Origin: Aquipseudomonas alcaligenes_A
GTDB taxonomy: Bacteria; Pseudomonadota; Gammaproteobacteria; Pseudomonadales; Pseudomonadaceae
Assembly (NCBI GenBank): GCA_048595745.1
Contig: CP184361.1
Direction: 5' to 3' (one strand)
Length of the DNA stretch: 64,000 nt
Below are positions 10,024 to 18,793 of this stretch, one piece after another. The position numbers and the translations under genes are program-made. Every line of letters starts with the position of its first letter. The stretch's first letter is position 1. The notes under the pieces were generated by a model. That model searched no databases. It worked only from the letters and a program-made list of their open reading frames with translations, and was not told the origin of the DNA.

Positions 10024-11390
10024 CGCAGCAGTTCACGGGCCAGCGCGTCGACCTGCTGGCGCCGCTCCACCTGCTCCAGGCGTGCGCCGGGGTTGAGCGA
10101 GGACCAGTCCGGGTGGGCGCGGGCGCGGTGCAGCGCGTCGGGCAGCTTGCCCTCGCGCCAGCTGTCGTCGCCGGGGGTGTCGAGCTGGATAGTGCTGGTC
10201 GCTGCGTGGCCGCGCGCGTTCAATGCGCCGAGCAGCTGGCGTTGGCGCAGGGCGAGCAGACGCAGCAGGTGGTCATTGAGGGTCAGCTCGCGCTGGCCCT
10301 TGAGCTTGCCGAGCAGGCGCCCGCCATAATTGCGCGCGGTTTGCAGGCCACCGCCGGCCAGCGCGCCGAGCAGCGCGGCGGCGCCCAGGGTGACGCCGCC
10401 CACCAGCAGGTCGATGCCCACGCCGGTGGCAGCGCCGGCCGCCATGCCGCCGCCGACCTTCACCCCCAGCTGGCGCAGGGTTTCCGGGTTGAACAGATCG
10501 TCGCCCCAGCGCCCGTTGGTGAGTGGCAGGTCGGCGGCGCGGGCGTCGTCGCGGCGGAAGGCATACAGGCGCAGCAGCGCTTCCACGCACTGCTGTTCGC
10601 GCTGACGCACGGCCTGGTGCAGGGCGGCGATCTCGCCTTGCTCGATCTGCGGCTGGGCGGCCACGCTACGGCGGCAGGCAGCGCAATCGAGCAGCAATTC
10701 GGCGATCAGTCGCGCGCCAGCCTGACGGCGGGCTTCGGCCTGCGCCTCATGGTCGGCAATCAGCCGCTGCAGCGGCGGTCGGGCAGACTCGATGAGCAGT
10801 GCCAGGCTTTCGTATAGGCGGCGCTCGCCGTCCAGTGGCGGCGCCACGGTGTCGAACGCGACCCGCGCGTGCAGGCCCAGACGGGCCAGCGCGTCGCGCC
10901 ATTCGCCCTCGCGCTGGTTGGCGGCGTGGATGAAGTTGAGCACCGGCAGCAGTGGTTTACCGCAACCCGCCAGCACCGCCAGTTCGTCCTTGTACTTGGC
11001 CAGCACCGGCTCACGGGCGTCGATCACGTACAGGCCGGCGTCGCTGGCCAGCAGCTGGCGCAGCACCTTGGCCTCCTGCTCGAAGCGCTGGCGCGCCTCG
11101 GCGCCCTCGAGGAAGCGACCGATGCGCGCCGGGCCGTCCAGTCGCTCGCCGGGGCGTTCCAGGCGCTCCAGATGCTCGAGCAGGGCGATGGCGTCTTCCA
11201 GGCCGGGGGTGTCGTACAGCTCCAGCAGCGCCTCGCCATCCACCGACAGGCGCGCGCCCTCGACATGACGGGTGGTGCTGGGCCGGTGCGAGACCTCGCC
11301 AAAGCCGACATCGCGCAGCAGGGTGCGCAGCAGGGAGGTCTTGCCGACATTGGTATGGCCGACCACGGCGAGTTTCAGCGGCTTGGTCAT
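10020..11390 (-). CDS. GTPase with DUF3482 domain, function unknown
   Basis: 456 residues. The N-terminal GTPase domain has a P-loop GHTNVGKTS, a threonine-containing switch region and a DTPG G3 motif (LYDTPGLEDA). The position expected for the G4 NKxD motif reads NFIH, so base specificity may be weak or unusual. The rest is the DUF3482 region with a short glycine/alanine-rich hydrophobic stretch (GVTLGAAALLGALAGGG) that could touch the membrane. I chose the ATG at 11390 because homologues begin at MTKPLKLAVVG and a purine-rich site precedes it; a longer frame upstream covers repeat DNA. It lies downstream of the DUF2868 membrane protein on the same strand, a conserved pairing in Pseudomonas. 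Confidence 0.85.
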   Translation of the reverse strand: MTKPLKLAVVGHTNVGKTSLLRTLLRDVGFGEVSHRPSTTRHVEGARLSVDGEALLELYDTPGLEDAIALLEHLERLERPGERLDGPARIGRFLEGAEARQRFEQEAKVLRQLLASDAGLYVIDAREPVLAKYKDELAVLAGCGKPLLPVLNFIHAANQREGEWRDALARLGLHARVAFDTVAPPLDGERRLYESLALLIESARPPLQRLIADHEAQAEARRQAGARLIAELLLDCAACRRSVAAQPQIEQGEIAALHQAVRQREQQCVEALLRLYAFRRDDARAADLPLTNGRWGDDLFNPETLRQLGVKVGGGMAAGAATGVGIDLLVGGVTLGAAALLGALAGGGLQTARNYGGRLLGKLKGQRELTLNDHLLRLLALRQRQLLGALNARGHAATSTIQLDTPGDDSWREGKLPDALHRARAHPDWSSLNPGARLEQVERRQQVDALARELLR

Positions 11391-11396
11391 TTGCGA

Positions 11397-11489
11397 CCCT
11401 CTCTCCCGCTCGCGGGCAAGGGGCGGTTCCAGGCGGTCGCAGAATGCACGAGCTGCCCCCTCTCCCATTTAGGGGAGAGGGCTGGGGAG
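11397..11489. repeat. CCCTCTCCC palindromic repeats between the DUF2868 and GTPase genes
   Basis: Contains CCCTCTCCC (11458-11466) paired with GGGAGAGGG (11473-11481) across a six-base loop, followed by a further GGGGAGAGGG (11484-11493) and preceded by CCCTCTCTCCCG (11398-11409). This is the same core as at 8165-8278. It fills most of the 108-base gap between the two genes and may affect their relative expression. Confidence 0.65.
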
Positions 11490-11498
11490 AGGGTGCAA

Positions 11499-12890
11499 TC
11501 AGTCATGACCACGCTCCAGCCAGGCCAGCGGCGCGCTGTCGGCAAAGGCCAGGCCGAGGCGCTGCAGGGCCTCGTGCCAGTCGCCCAGGCGCTGGCTGTC
11601 CAGCGCTTCGCCCAGGGCGGGCGGCAGCAGCCAGATGCGCGTGGCGCCGGCCGTGCGCGACAGCTCACCGAGCAGGGCCAGGGTGCCACGGTCTGGTGAA
11701 CGGCGCGGGTCGACAGCCACGGCCAGGCGGGCCGGCGGGAAGCGACCGAGCTGATCGAGTAGCTGCTGGCGCTGCTCGCGGCTGTCCAGTACGCCGGCGT
11801 TGGCCACCGAGGCCGGCAGTACCGGCGGCCAGGGCCGCGCGCCATCCAGCTCGACGGCCACCAGCACGGCACCGCTGCTGGCCTGTAGTTGGCTGCCGGC
11901 ATGGCTTTGCGGCAGGGCGGCAGGGGCGACATCGATCACCCCGAGGTGCTCGCTCGGCGGCTGTAGGCGCTCGGCCAGCAGGCGGTAGGCCGGGTCGCCC
12001 AGATTCAGCGCCAGACGTGCCTGGCCGCGCTGCCAGCAGGCTAGGCATAGCAGCAGGCACAGGGCGCGCGGCAGCAGGCCGAACACCAGCAGCACGCCGA
12101 GCAGCCAGCCGGCCCAGGCGTGGCGGGCAGCCTCGTCGGCCAGCGCGACCGTACCGCTGGCGCGGATGGTATCGACGTCCGGCACGGGAAAGCCCAGCTG
12201 CGCGGGCACGGAGCCGAGCAGGTGGGTGAGGGCGACGAAGGTGTCGGCCGAGAGCAGCGTGGTCTCCCAGACAAAGCCGTAGCGGCGGGTGCTGAGCAGG
12301 AGCAGCAGCATCACCAGGGCAGTGCCCAGCGCCAGCAGCCACAGGCCATGCACCAGCGCGCCGAGCAGCCAGCGGTTGAGGCGCTGGCGCTGCAGCAGCA
12401 GAACCAGCGCCGGCCCCAGCTGCGCCGCGGCGGCGTCACGGGCCAGTTTCTCGCTGAGCCATAGCCACAGCCGACCCAGGCCGCTGTGGTGTTCGCCCGC
12501 GGCGAGCATACCCAGCAGCCAGCCGAGCAGGCTCAGCAGGTGCAGGCCGAGCAGGCTGCCCAGGGCCCAGAACAGGTTGATGGTGTCGCCTTCGCCCAGG
12601 GCGGCCAAGGCCAGGCTGGCGCCACCGGTCAGGGCCAGCAGGAGCAACGCCAGCAGCGCCAGACGCGCGCCCTGCAGCCAGTGCTGCAGGGCACTGGCCT
12701 GGCCGTCGCGCGTGGCGAGGAACAGGGCACGCGCCTCGATGCGCGCAGCCAGTTGGCCGCCGGCCTGGCGCGCCAGGCGGTTGGCCTCGCCGTCCTCCAG
12801 CGGGCCGCTGTGCTCTTCGCGCAGGCGGATGGTTTCGCACAGCCAGAGCCGTTGCAGGCGCGAGCGGGGATGCGGGGAGCTCTCTGTCAC
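11499..12890 (-). CDS. DUF2868 membrane protein
   Basis: 463 residues from a GTG at 12890, chosen because the family starts shortly before the conserved RLWLCETIRLREE segment; the frame continues upstream without homology-like sequence. The protein has about four to five hydrophobic segments, including a leucine/alanine-rich pair near residues 100-160, then a soluble C-terminal domain that ends with a leucine-rich half. It is conserved upstream of the DUF3482 GTPase in Pseudomonas, so the two probably act together at the inner membrane. No catalytic motif is visible and the function is unknown. Confidence 0.8.
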   Translation of the reverse strand: MTESSPHPRSRLQRLWLCETIRLREEHSGPLEDGEANRLARQAGGQLAARIEARALFLATRDGQASALQHWLQGARLALLALLLLALTGGASLALAALGEGDTINLFWALGSLLGLHLLSLLGWLLGMLAAGEHHSGLGRLWLWLSEKLARDAAAAQLGPALVLLLQRQRLNRWLLGALVHGLWLLALGTALVMLLLLLSTRRYGFVWETTLLSADTFVALTHLLGSVPAQLGFPVPDVDTIRASGTVALADEAARHAWAGWLLGVLLVFGLLPRALCLLLCLACWQRGQARLALNLGDPAYRLLAERLQPPSEHLGVIDVAPAALPQSHAGSQLQASSGAVLVAVELDGARPWPPVLPASVANAGVLDSREQRQQLLDQLGRFPPARLAVAVDPRRSPDRGTLALLGELSRTAGATRIWLLPPALGEALDSQRLGDWHEALQRLGLAFADSAPLAWLERGHD

Positions 12891-13017
12891 GCGGCATTCC
12901 GTTTGCGGGTCGAGATTCAAGCATAACCGCTGCACCGCGCCCCGGGGGAGTGCCCGAGTTGTGGTGTGCGGCCGGCTGCGGCTAGGCTTTGGCGAGAACA
13001 AGGACAAGAGCGCCGCC

Positions 13018-14205
13018 ATGAAGCTGCCACCCCTGGATTGGGTCAATCGCGACTCGCCCTACCTGCGCCAGATGCGCGAGGGTTTCCGCACCCTGCGTTT
13101 CGACGACGAACTGGAGGCCGCGTATAACCGCTATCACGCCGGGGTATTCCTGCTGCGCATGCGCTGGGCGTTGCTGGTGGCCATCGTGCTGTTCCTGGCC
13201 TTCGCCGTGCTGGACTCCATCAGCCTGCCACCGGAGGTGCGTGCCGGCGTGCTGGGCATCCGTCTCGGGCTGATCGGGCCGACGCTGCTGCTGACCTGGC
13301 TGGCGACCTACCGCCAGCGACTGCATCCCTATCTGCAAGTGCTTGGCGGCCTGTGTGCGCTGGTCTGCGGGCTGGGGATCGCGGGGATCATCTGGGTGGC
13401 CAGGGCTCATGCGTTTCCGTTGCCCTACGAGGGCATCATCCTGGCCACGGTGTTCTTCTATTTCCTCACCGGTCTGCGTTTCGCCGTGGCATCGCTGTGC
13501 GGCTGGCTGACGTTCCTCGCCTACCTGGCGGTAGAGCTGATCAGCGGCCTGGACGCGGAGGTGCTGCTGTACAACCTGTTCTTCCTGGCCACCGCCAACG
13601 TCATCGGCTCGGTCGGTTGCTACTTCCTCGAGTACGCCACCCGGCAGAACTTCCTGGCCTTGGGCTTGCTGCAGGACCTGGCGGAGAAGGATCCGCTAAC
13701 CGGTCTACTCAACCGCCGTGCCTTCGGCGAACGCGCCGAAGCCGGCTGGCGTCATGCCCAGCGCGAGGGGCAGCCGATTGCCGTGGCGATGATGGATGTG
13801 GATTTCTTCAAGCACTACAACGACCACTATGGCCACAGCGCCGGTGACGAAGCGCTGCGTGCCGTGGCCCAGGTGCTGGGCTCTCATGCGCGGCGCCCGC
13901 TGGATGTGGCCGCGCGCTATGGCGGCGAGGAGTTCGTCGGTCTTTGGTACGGCCTGGATGAGGCGGCTGTACTGCGCCTGCTGGAGCAGTTGCGCGCCGA
14001 AGTGGAGGGCTTGGCCCTGGCCCATGCGGCGTCTGCCGTGGCACCGGTGGTGACGCTCAGCATCGGCCTGGCCTGGCTGGTGCCGCAGCCCCACCAGGGG
14101 CTGGCGGATGCCCTGCGCCTCGCCGATGTCGCGCTGTACCTGGCCAAGGAGCAGGGACGCAACCGGGTAGTCGGCAAGCGGCCGGGCAGTAGCCAGGTGG
14201 CCTGA
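13018..14205 (+). CDS. Membrane-bound diguanylate cyclase (GGDEF)
   Basis: Makes c-di-GMP from two GTP. The 395-residue protein has about six membrane helices over residues 40-215, then a GGDEF domain starting at DPLTGLLNRRAF. The active-site motif is GGEEF (302-306), and RPLD (293-296) lies five residues upstream in the spacing of the RxxD inhibitory site, so it should be active and product-inhibited. The ATG at 13018 begins a sequence with no signal peptide. It is monocistronic and divergent from the DUF2868 gene. The N-terminal sensor is unlike PAS or CHASE domains I can recognise. Confidence 0.93.
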   Translation: MKLPPLDWVNRDSPYLRQMREGFRTLRFDDELEAAYNRYHAGVFLLRMRWALLVAIVLFLAFAVLDSISLPPEVRAGVLGIRLGLIGPTLLLTWLATYRQRLHPYLQVLGGLCALVCGLGIAGIIWVARAHAFPLPYEGIILATVFFYFLTGLRFAVASLCGWLTFLAYLAVELISGLDAEVLLYNLFFLATANVIGSVGCYFLEYATRQNFLALGLLQDLAEKDPLTGLLNRRAFGERAEAGWRHAQREGQPIAVAMMDVDFFKHYNDHYGHSAGDEALRAVAQVLGSHARRPLDVAARYGGEEFVGLWYGLDEAAVLRLLEQLRAEVEGLALAHAASAVAPVVTLSIGLAWLVPQPHQGLADALRLADVALYLAKEQGRNRVVGKRPGSSQVA

Positions 14206-14233
14206 GGACCTGCCAATCGGTATCCTCGCCACC

Positions 14234-14746
14234 ATGAACAAGCCTCTACCTCTCTGCCTGATCGCCGCCCTCGCGGAAAACCGCGTGATCGGTCGCGACA
14301 ACCAACTGCCCTGGCACCTGCCGGCGGACCTCAAGCACTTCAAGGCCATGACCCTCGGCAAGCCGATCATCATGGGCCGCAAGACCTGGGATTCGCTCGG
14401 GCGACCCCTGCCGGGCCGGCTCAATCTGGTGGTCAGCCGCCAGGCCGGTTTGCAACTGGACGGTGCTGAGGTGTTTGCCTCGCTGGACACGGCCCTGGCC
14501 CGTGCCGGAGAGTGGGCCGGCGAGCAGGGCGTGGGGGAAGTGATGCTGATTGGCGGCGCCCAGCTCTACGAGCAGGGCCTGGCCCTGGCCGAGCGTCTGT
14601 ACCTGACCCGCGTCGCACTGCAGCCCGAAGGCGACGCCTGGTTTCCCGCTTTCACCGAGGATGACTGGTGTCGCTGCGAGTGCGAGGAGCACGAGGCCAG
14701 CGAGAGTACCCCTGCCTATCGTTTCGAAACCTGGCGCCGCCGCTGA
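14234..14746 (+). CDS. folA: Dihydrofolate reductase
   Basis: Reduces dihydrofolate to tetrahydrofolate with NADPH, replenishing cofactor used by the thymidylate synthase encoded 12 kb upstream. The 170 residues include the folate pocket LPWHLPADLKHFKAMT with its acidic residue, the NADPH loop GKPIIMGRKTWDSLGRPLPG and the MLIGGAQLYEQ segment. Length matches chromosomal FolA. It starts 28 bases after the cyclase gene and is likely its own unit. Confidence 0.97.
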   Translation: MNKPLPLCLIAALAENRVIGRDNQLPWHLPADLKHFKAMTLGKPIIMGRKTWDSLGRPLPGRLNLVVSRQAGLQLDGAEVFASLDTALARAGEWAGEQGVGEVMLIGGAQLYEQGLALAERLYLTRVALQPEGDAWFPAFTEDDWCRCECEEHEASESTPAYRFETWRRR

Positions 14747-14773
14747 ACGCCATCGCCTGACGGGAGATCACCT

Positions 14774-15511
14774 GTGTTGACGACTCTGGACAAGATCCGG
14801 CTTGCCTACTGGAAGTTACGGGTGCGCTGGCACCTGCAGCGCAACGACGTGCACGGTGCTCTGGCGCGCGCCTGGCTGTATACCTCCGCCACCCAGTTGG
14901 GTGGGGACTATTACGAATTTGGCGTGTATCGCGGTGCCAGCCTGGCCAGTTCGTGGCTGGCCTATCGTCACTCTCGTCGTCTTTCGGGGCGGGCCGACCT
15001 GCCCTTCGAGCAGTCGGGCGGGGTTGCTGAGTATCTGGCCAACCGTCCGGTCTTCCACGGCTTCGATACCTTCGCTGGCATGCCCGATAACCGTGAAGGG
15101 CAGGACAGCCTCGCTGCCGGTACCTATTTCGCGCCCATCGAACTGGCCGCTGCGCGTTGTCGTGCCGTAGGGCTCGAAGCACCCGATCTGCGCCTGATCA
15201 AGGGGTTGTTCGCCGACAATGCTGCCGCCGTCGGTACTCGGCCGGCCGCGGTCGTCCATCTGGATTGCGACCTGTATGCATCAACGCGTGACGCGCTGAA
15301 CCTGATTCGTCCACGTCTGGCCCAGGGCACGGTGCTACTGTGCGATGACTACGACCTGTTCCAGGCCGACAACACGAAGGGCCAGCGCCGTGCTCTGCGC
15401 GAGTTCAGCGAGGCCACCGGCATCACGTTGGAAACCTGGTTCGCCTATGGCGCGGCCTCGCGTGCCTTCCTCTGCCACCTGCCCGTCGAGTCGCCGGTAC
15501 ATGCTGCATGA
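14774..15511 (+). CDS. TylF/MycF-like class I methyltransferase
   Basis: 245 residues from a GTG with a GGGAG seven bases upstream. The sequence has a YYEFGVYRGAS motif for SAM binding, GFDTFAGMP, the acidic HLDCDLYAST strand and LCDDYDLF, all features of the macrocin O-methyltransferase (TylF) family, whose members often methylate sugars or polysaccharide residues and bind a divalent metal through the aspartates. Substrate is not predictable here. Its stop overlaps the start of the YitT gene (ATGA), so the two are translationally coupled. The GTG and a following TTG are both possible starts and differ by one codon. Confidence 0.78.
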   Translation: MLTTLDKIRLAYWKLRVRWHLQRNDVHGALARAWLYTSATQLGGDYYEFGVYRGASLASSWLAYRHSRRLSGRADLPFEQSGGVAEYLANRPVFHGFDTFAGMPDNREGQDSLAAGTYFAPIELAAARCRAVGLEAPDLRLIKGLFADNAAAVGTRPAAVVHLDCDLYASTRDALNLIRPRLAQGTVLLCDDYDLFQADNTKGQRRALREFSEATGITLETWFAYGAASRAFLCHLPVESPVHAA

Positions 15512-16155
15512 GTGACGCGCAACAGACGACGGAGGTGCCGGACGGCGTACCGCAGCTCTTTGTCCGCCACCCGCTGTGGGAGGACGCCCTGGCGTTGCTG
15601 TTTGGCACGGCGCTGGTGGCGCTGGGTATCGCGTTCTACAGCCATGCCGGGCTGCTTACCGGCGGCACCGTGGGCATCGCCTTCCTGGCCAAGTACCTGG
15701 CCGGCTGGCCGTTCGGCCTGGTGTTCTGCCTGGTGAACCTGCCGTTCTACCTGCTCGGCATCTGGCGTCTGGGCTGGGGTTTCACCTTGCGCACCGGCTG
15801 TGCGGTGCTGCTGGTGTCGCTGTTGGCCGAACTGACCCCGGGCTGGGTCGCCTTTACTCACCTCAACGTGCTCTATGCGGCGCTGTTCGGCGGCGCCGCC
15901 ATGGGGCTGGGTTTGCTGATGCTGTTCCGCCACAAGGCCAGCCTGGGTGGGGTGAACATCCTCGCGCTGTTCCTCCAGGAGCGCTTCGGGCTGCGTGCCG
16001 GCGCGGTGCAGATGGGGATCGACGCGGTCATCGTGCTGGGCGCGATCTTCGTGGTGACGCCGGACAAGGTGGCACTGTCGGTGCTGGGGGCGGTGATGCT
16101 CAATCTGGTGCTGGCGCTCAATCACCGCAGCGATCGTTACGTCGGGGTCAGCTGA
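15508..16155 (+). CDS. YitT family membrane protein
   Basis: 215 residues with five to six hydrophobic segments and the duplicated DUF161 pattern (GLLTGGTVGIAFLAKYLAG; HKASLGGVNILALFLQERFG). The C-terminal DUF2179 domain of many Gram-positive YitT proteins is absent, as is usual for the proteobacterial form. Transport function is suspected but no substrate is known. Translation is coupled to the methyltransferase upstream. The last 19 bases overlap the convergent phosphodiesterase gene. Confidence 0.82.
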   Translation: MSDAQQTTEVPDGVPQLFVRHPLWEDALALLFGTALVALGIAFYSHAGLLTGGTVGIAFLAKYLAGWPFGLVFCLVNLPFYLLGIWRLGWGFTLRTGCAVLLVSLLAELTPGWVAFTHLNVLYAALFGGAAMGLGLLMLFRHKASLGGVNILALFLQERFGLRAGAVQMGIDAVIVLGAIFVVTPDKVALSVLGAVMLNLVLALNHRSDRYVGVS

Positions 16156-16604
16156 AGCGCAATCAGCTCGGCATGCAGGGCGTCTTTTTCGAGATGCAGC
16201 AGAGCGACACTGATCGGTAGCTTGAAGCGTCGCGGTCCGGCACTGCCCGGGTTGATCCACAGGCGTCCGCCGCGCTCCTCGATCAGCGGCTTGTGCGAGT
16301 GGCCTGTGACCACCACACGCACCGAATCGGGCAGGTATGCCGGGACATCCGCAGCCCGGTGTGTCAGGTAGATACCGAGGCCGCCCAGCGACAGTTCGAC
16401 CCGTTCCGGCAACGCGGACGCCCAAGCCAGCCCCTCGTCGTTGTTGCCACGCACGGCCGAGAGCGGCGCGGTCTGGCTCAGGGTGTCGAGGATTTCCGGC
16501 TTGCCGATATCGCCTGCATGCAGCAGGTGATCGCAGCCCGCCAGCGCCTCCAGTGCCTCGGTGCGCAGCAGGCCGTGGGTATCACTGATCAGGCCGATCT
16601 TCAT
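16137..16604 (-). CDS. YfcE/MJ0936-type metallophosphoesterase
   Basis: 155 residues with the calcineurin-like metal motifs in order: LISDTHG (D-x-H), HAGDIG, GNNDEG (GNHD-like, with Asn replacing His) and GHSHKP. This fits the small phosphodiesterase family of E. coli YfcE. The physiological substrate is unknown. I placed the start at the ATG at 16604 because the family begins MKIGLISDTHG; the frame runs further upstream only into the GC-rich repeat. The 3' end overlaps yitT by 19 bases on the other strand. Confidence 0.88.
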   Translation of the reverse strand: MKIGLISDTHGLLRTEALEALAGCDHLLHAGDIGKPEILDTLSQTAPLSAVRGNNDEGLAWASALPERVELSLGGLGIYLTHRAADVPAYLPDSVRVVVTGHSHKPLIEERGGRLWINPGSAGPRRFKLPISVALLHLEKDALHAELIALQLTPT

Positions 16605-16610
16605 GGCGCC

Positions 16611-16650
16611 CCCTCTCTCCGGTCCCTCTCCCGTAAACGGGGCAGGGGAG
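16611..16650. repeat. Degenerate CCCTCTCCC repeat before the ilvD terminator
   Basis: CCCTCTCTCC at 16611 and CCCTCTCCCG at 16624 followed by CGGGGCAGGGGAG form an imperfect palindrome of the same style as at 8165 and 11458. It lies between the phosphodiesterase gene and the ilvD terminator. Confidence 0.45.
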
Positions 16651-16680
16651 AAAACAAAAGCCCGGCGCAGGGCCGGGCTT
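16651..16680 (-). terminator. Rho-independent terminator of ilvD
   Basis: Nine-base perfect stem AAGCCCGGC (16658-16666) and GCCGGGCTT (16672-16680) with a five-base loop. On the minus strand the stem is followed by TTTTGTTTT, so it ends transcription from ilvD, whose stop lies about 60 bases upstream. Confidence 0.85.
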
Positions 16681-16739
16681 ATCAGGATCGGCATGGCCGG
16701 TCGCTCGCCGGGGCAACGCTCGCGCTGCCCGAGGCCGAC

Positions 16740-18578
16740 TCACCCTTCCAGCAGTGCCTTGTCGCGTACCGCGCCCTTGTCGGCGCTGGTGGCCAGCAGG
16801 GCGTAGGCCTTCAGGGCGGTGGACACCTTGCGCGCACGCGGTGCGACCGGCTTCCAGCCTTTCTGGTCCTGCTCGATGCGACGGGCATGCAGCTCGGCAT
16901 CGGACACCTGCAGGTTGATCGCGCGGTTGGGGATGTCGATCAGGATGCGGTCACCGTCCTTGACCAGGCCGATGGCACCACCGGCGGCGGCCTCCGGCGA
17001 GGCGTGGCCGATGGACAGTCCCGACGTACCACCGGAGAAGCGGCCGTCGGTGAGCAGGGCGCAGACCTTGCCCAGGCCTTTGGACTTCAGGTAGGAGGTC
17101 GGGTAGAGCATTTCCTGCATGCCCGGGCCGCCTTTCGGGCCTTCGTAGCGGATGATCACGATGTCGCCGGCCTTCACTTCGTCGGCGAGGATGCCCTTCA
17201 CGGCACTGTCCTGGCTCTCGAAGATCTTCGCGGTACCTTCGAACACATGGATGGACTCATCCACGCCGGCGGTTTTCACCACGCAGCCGTCCAGCGCGAT
17301 ATTGCCGTACAGCACGGCCAGGCCGCCCTCCTGCGAGTAGGCGTGCTCGACCGAGCGGATGCAGCCGTTTTCGCGGTCGTCGTCCAGGGTCTCCCAGCGG
17401 GTGCTCTGGCTGAAGGCAACCTGGGTCGGGATACCGGCCGGGCCTGCCTTGAAGAAGGTGTGCACGGCTTCGTCGCGGGTCTGGGTGATGTCCCACTGGG
17501 CAATGGCTTCGCCCATGCTCGGGCTGTGCACGGTCGGCACGTCGGTGTGCAGCAGGCCGCCACGGGCCAGCTCGCCGAGGATGGAGAAGACACCGCCGGC
17601 GCGGTGCACGTCTTCCATGTGGTACTTCTGGATGTTCGGCGCCACCTTGCACAGCTGCGGCACCTTGCGCGACATGCGGTCGATGTCGCGCAGATCGAAG
17701 GCCAGCTCGGCCTCCTGAGCGGCGGCCAGCAGGTGCAGGATGGTGTTGGTCGAACCACCCATGGCGATGTCCAGGGCAATGGCGTTCTCGAACGCCTTGA
17801 AGCCGGCGATTTTGCGCGGCAGGACGTTGTCGTTGCCTTCGTTGTAGTACTGGCGGCACAGGTCGACGATCAGGCGGCCGGCGCGCAGGAACAGCTGCTC
17901 GCGGTCACTGTGGGTGGCCAGGGTCGAACCGTTGCCCGGCAGCGACAGGCCGAGGGCCTCGGTCAGGCAGTTCATCGAGTTGGCGGTGAACATGCCGGAG
18001 CAGCTGCCGCAGGTGGGGCAGGCGCTGCGCTCGTATTCGGCGACCTTTTCGTCGGAGCAGGAGTCGTCGGCGGCGACGACCATGGCGTCGACCAGGTCCA
18101 GGCCATGGTTGGCCAGCTTGGTCTTGCCGGCTTCCATCGGCCCGCCGGAGACGAACACCACCGGGATGTTCAGGCGCAGGGCGGCCATCAGCATGCCGGG
18201 GGTGATCTTGTCGCAGTTGCTGATGCACACGATGGCGTCGGCGCAGTGGGCGTTGACCATGTACTCCACGGAGTCGGCGATGATCTCGCGGGAGGGCAGC
18301 GAATACAGCATGCCGTCGTGGCCCATGGCGATGCCGTCGTCCACGGCGATGGTGTTGAACTCCTTGGCCACGCCACCGGCTCTTTCGATCTCGCGGGCGA
18401 CCAGCTGGCCAAGGTCCTTCAGGTGCACGTGGCCGGGCACGAACTGGGTGAAGGAGTTGGCGATGGCGATGATCGGTTTCTTGAAGTCTTCGTCCTTCAT
18501 CCCGGTAGCGCGCCAGAGGGCGCGGGCGCCAGCCATGTTGCGGCCGTGGGTGGAGGTCTTCGAGCGGTAATCGGGCAT
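16740..18578 (-). CDS. ilvD: Dihydroxy-acid dehydratase
   Basis: Dehydrates 2,3-dihydroxy acids to 2-oxo acids in isoleucine and valine synthesis. The 612-residue product has the iron-sulfur cluster cysteines in ISNCDKITPGM and CPTCGSCSGMFTANSMNC, plus IAVDDGIAMGHDGM and DGRFSGGTSGLSIGH. Length matches the enterobacterial and pseudomonad enzyme. It is monocistronic, with a strong terminator downstream and a 215-base upstream gap to rlmI that should hold its promoter, though I saw no leader peptide or clear attenuator. Confidence 0.98.
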   Translation of the reverse strand: MPDYRSKTSTHGRNMAGARALWRATGMKDEDFKKPIIAIANSFTQFVPGHVHLKDLGQLVAREIERAGGVAKEFNTIAVDDGIAMGHDGMLYSLPSREIIADSVEYMVNAHCADAIVCISNCDKITPGMLMAALRLNIPVVFVSGGPMEAGKTKLANHGLDLVDAMVVAADDSCSDEKVAEYERSACPTCGSCSGMFTANSMNCLTEALGLSLPGNGSTLATHSDREQLFLRAGRLIVDLCRQYYNEGNDNVLPRKIAGFKAFENAIALDIAMGGSTNTILHLLAAAQEAELAFDLRDIDRMSRKVPQLCKVAPNIQKYHMEDVHRAGGVFSILGELARGGLLHTDVPTVHSPSMGEAIAQWDITQTRDEAVHTFFKAGPAGIPTQVAFSQSTRWETLDDDRENGCIRSVEHAYSQEGGLAVLYGNIALDGCVVKTAGVDESIHVFEGTAKIFESQDSAVKGILADEVKAGDIVIIRYEGPKGGPGMQEMLYPTSYLKSKGLGKVCALLTDGRFSGGTSGLSIGHASPEAAAGGAIGLVKDGDRILIDIPNRAINLQVSDAELHARRIEQDQKGWKPVAPRARKVSTALKAYALLATSADKGAVRDKALLEG

Positions 18579-18793
18579 GACGGATTCCTGCGGCTAATCA
18601 GGGTAGCAGTGGTGTGTGGTGAGCGGGTCGGCGGCAGATGGCCGCGTCGAGGGTGGGCGTGCAGCGCGACGGGATCTCCGTCCGCTCGGCCCGGGCTCAC
18701 AAGCCCGCCGGAGGATGCCTGGCGAGGAATGCCCCGATTCTACGCCGCCTGCGGCCGCCGGGGGAAGGTTGGCGGGCCGCAGGTGGTCGGCAC

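Noticed and set aside
12891..13046. N-terminal extension of the DUF2868 protein
   Set aside because: The extension overlaps the start of the divergent diguanylate cyclase gene and has no conserved sequence; the GTG at 12890 gives the family N-terminus.
18579..18793. Possible attenuator or leader peptide before ilvD
   Set aside because: The gap has GC-rich imperfect palindromes but no run of Ile/Val/Leu codons in a short frame and no terminator with a T-tract.
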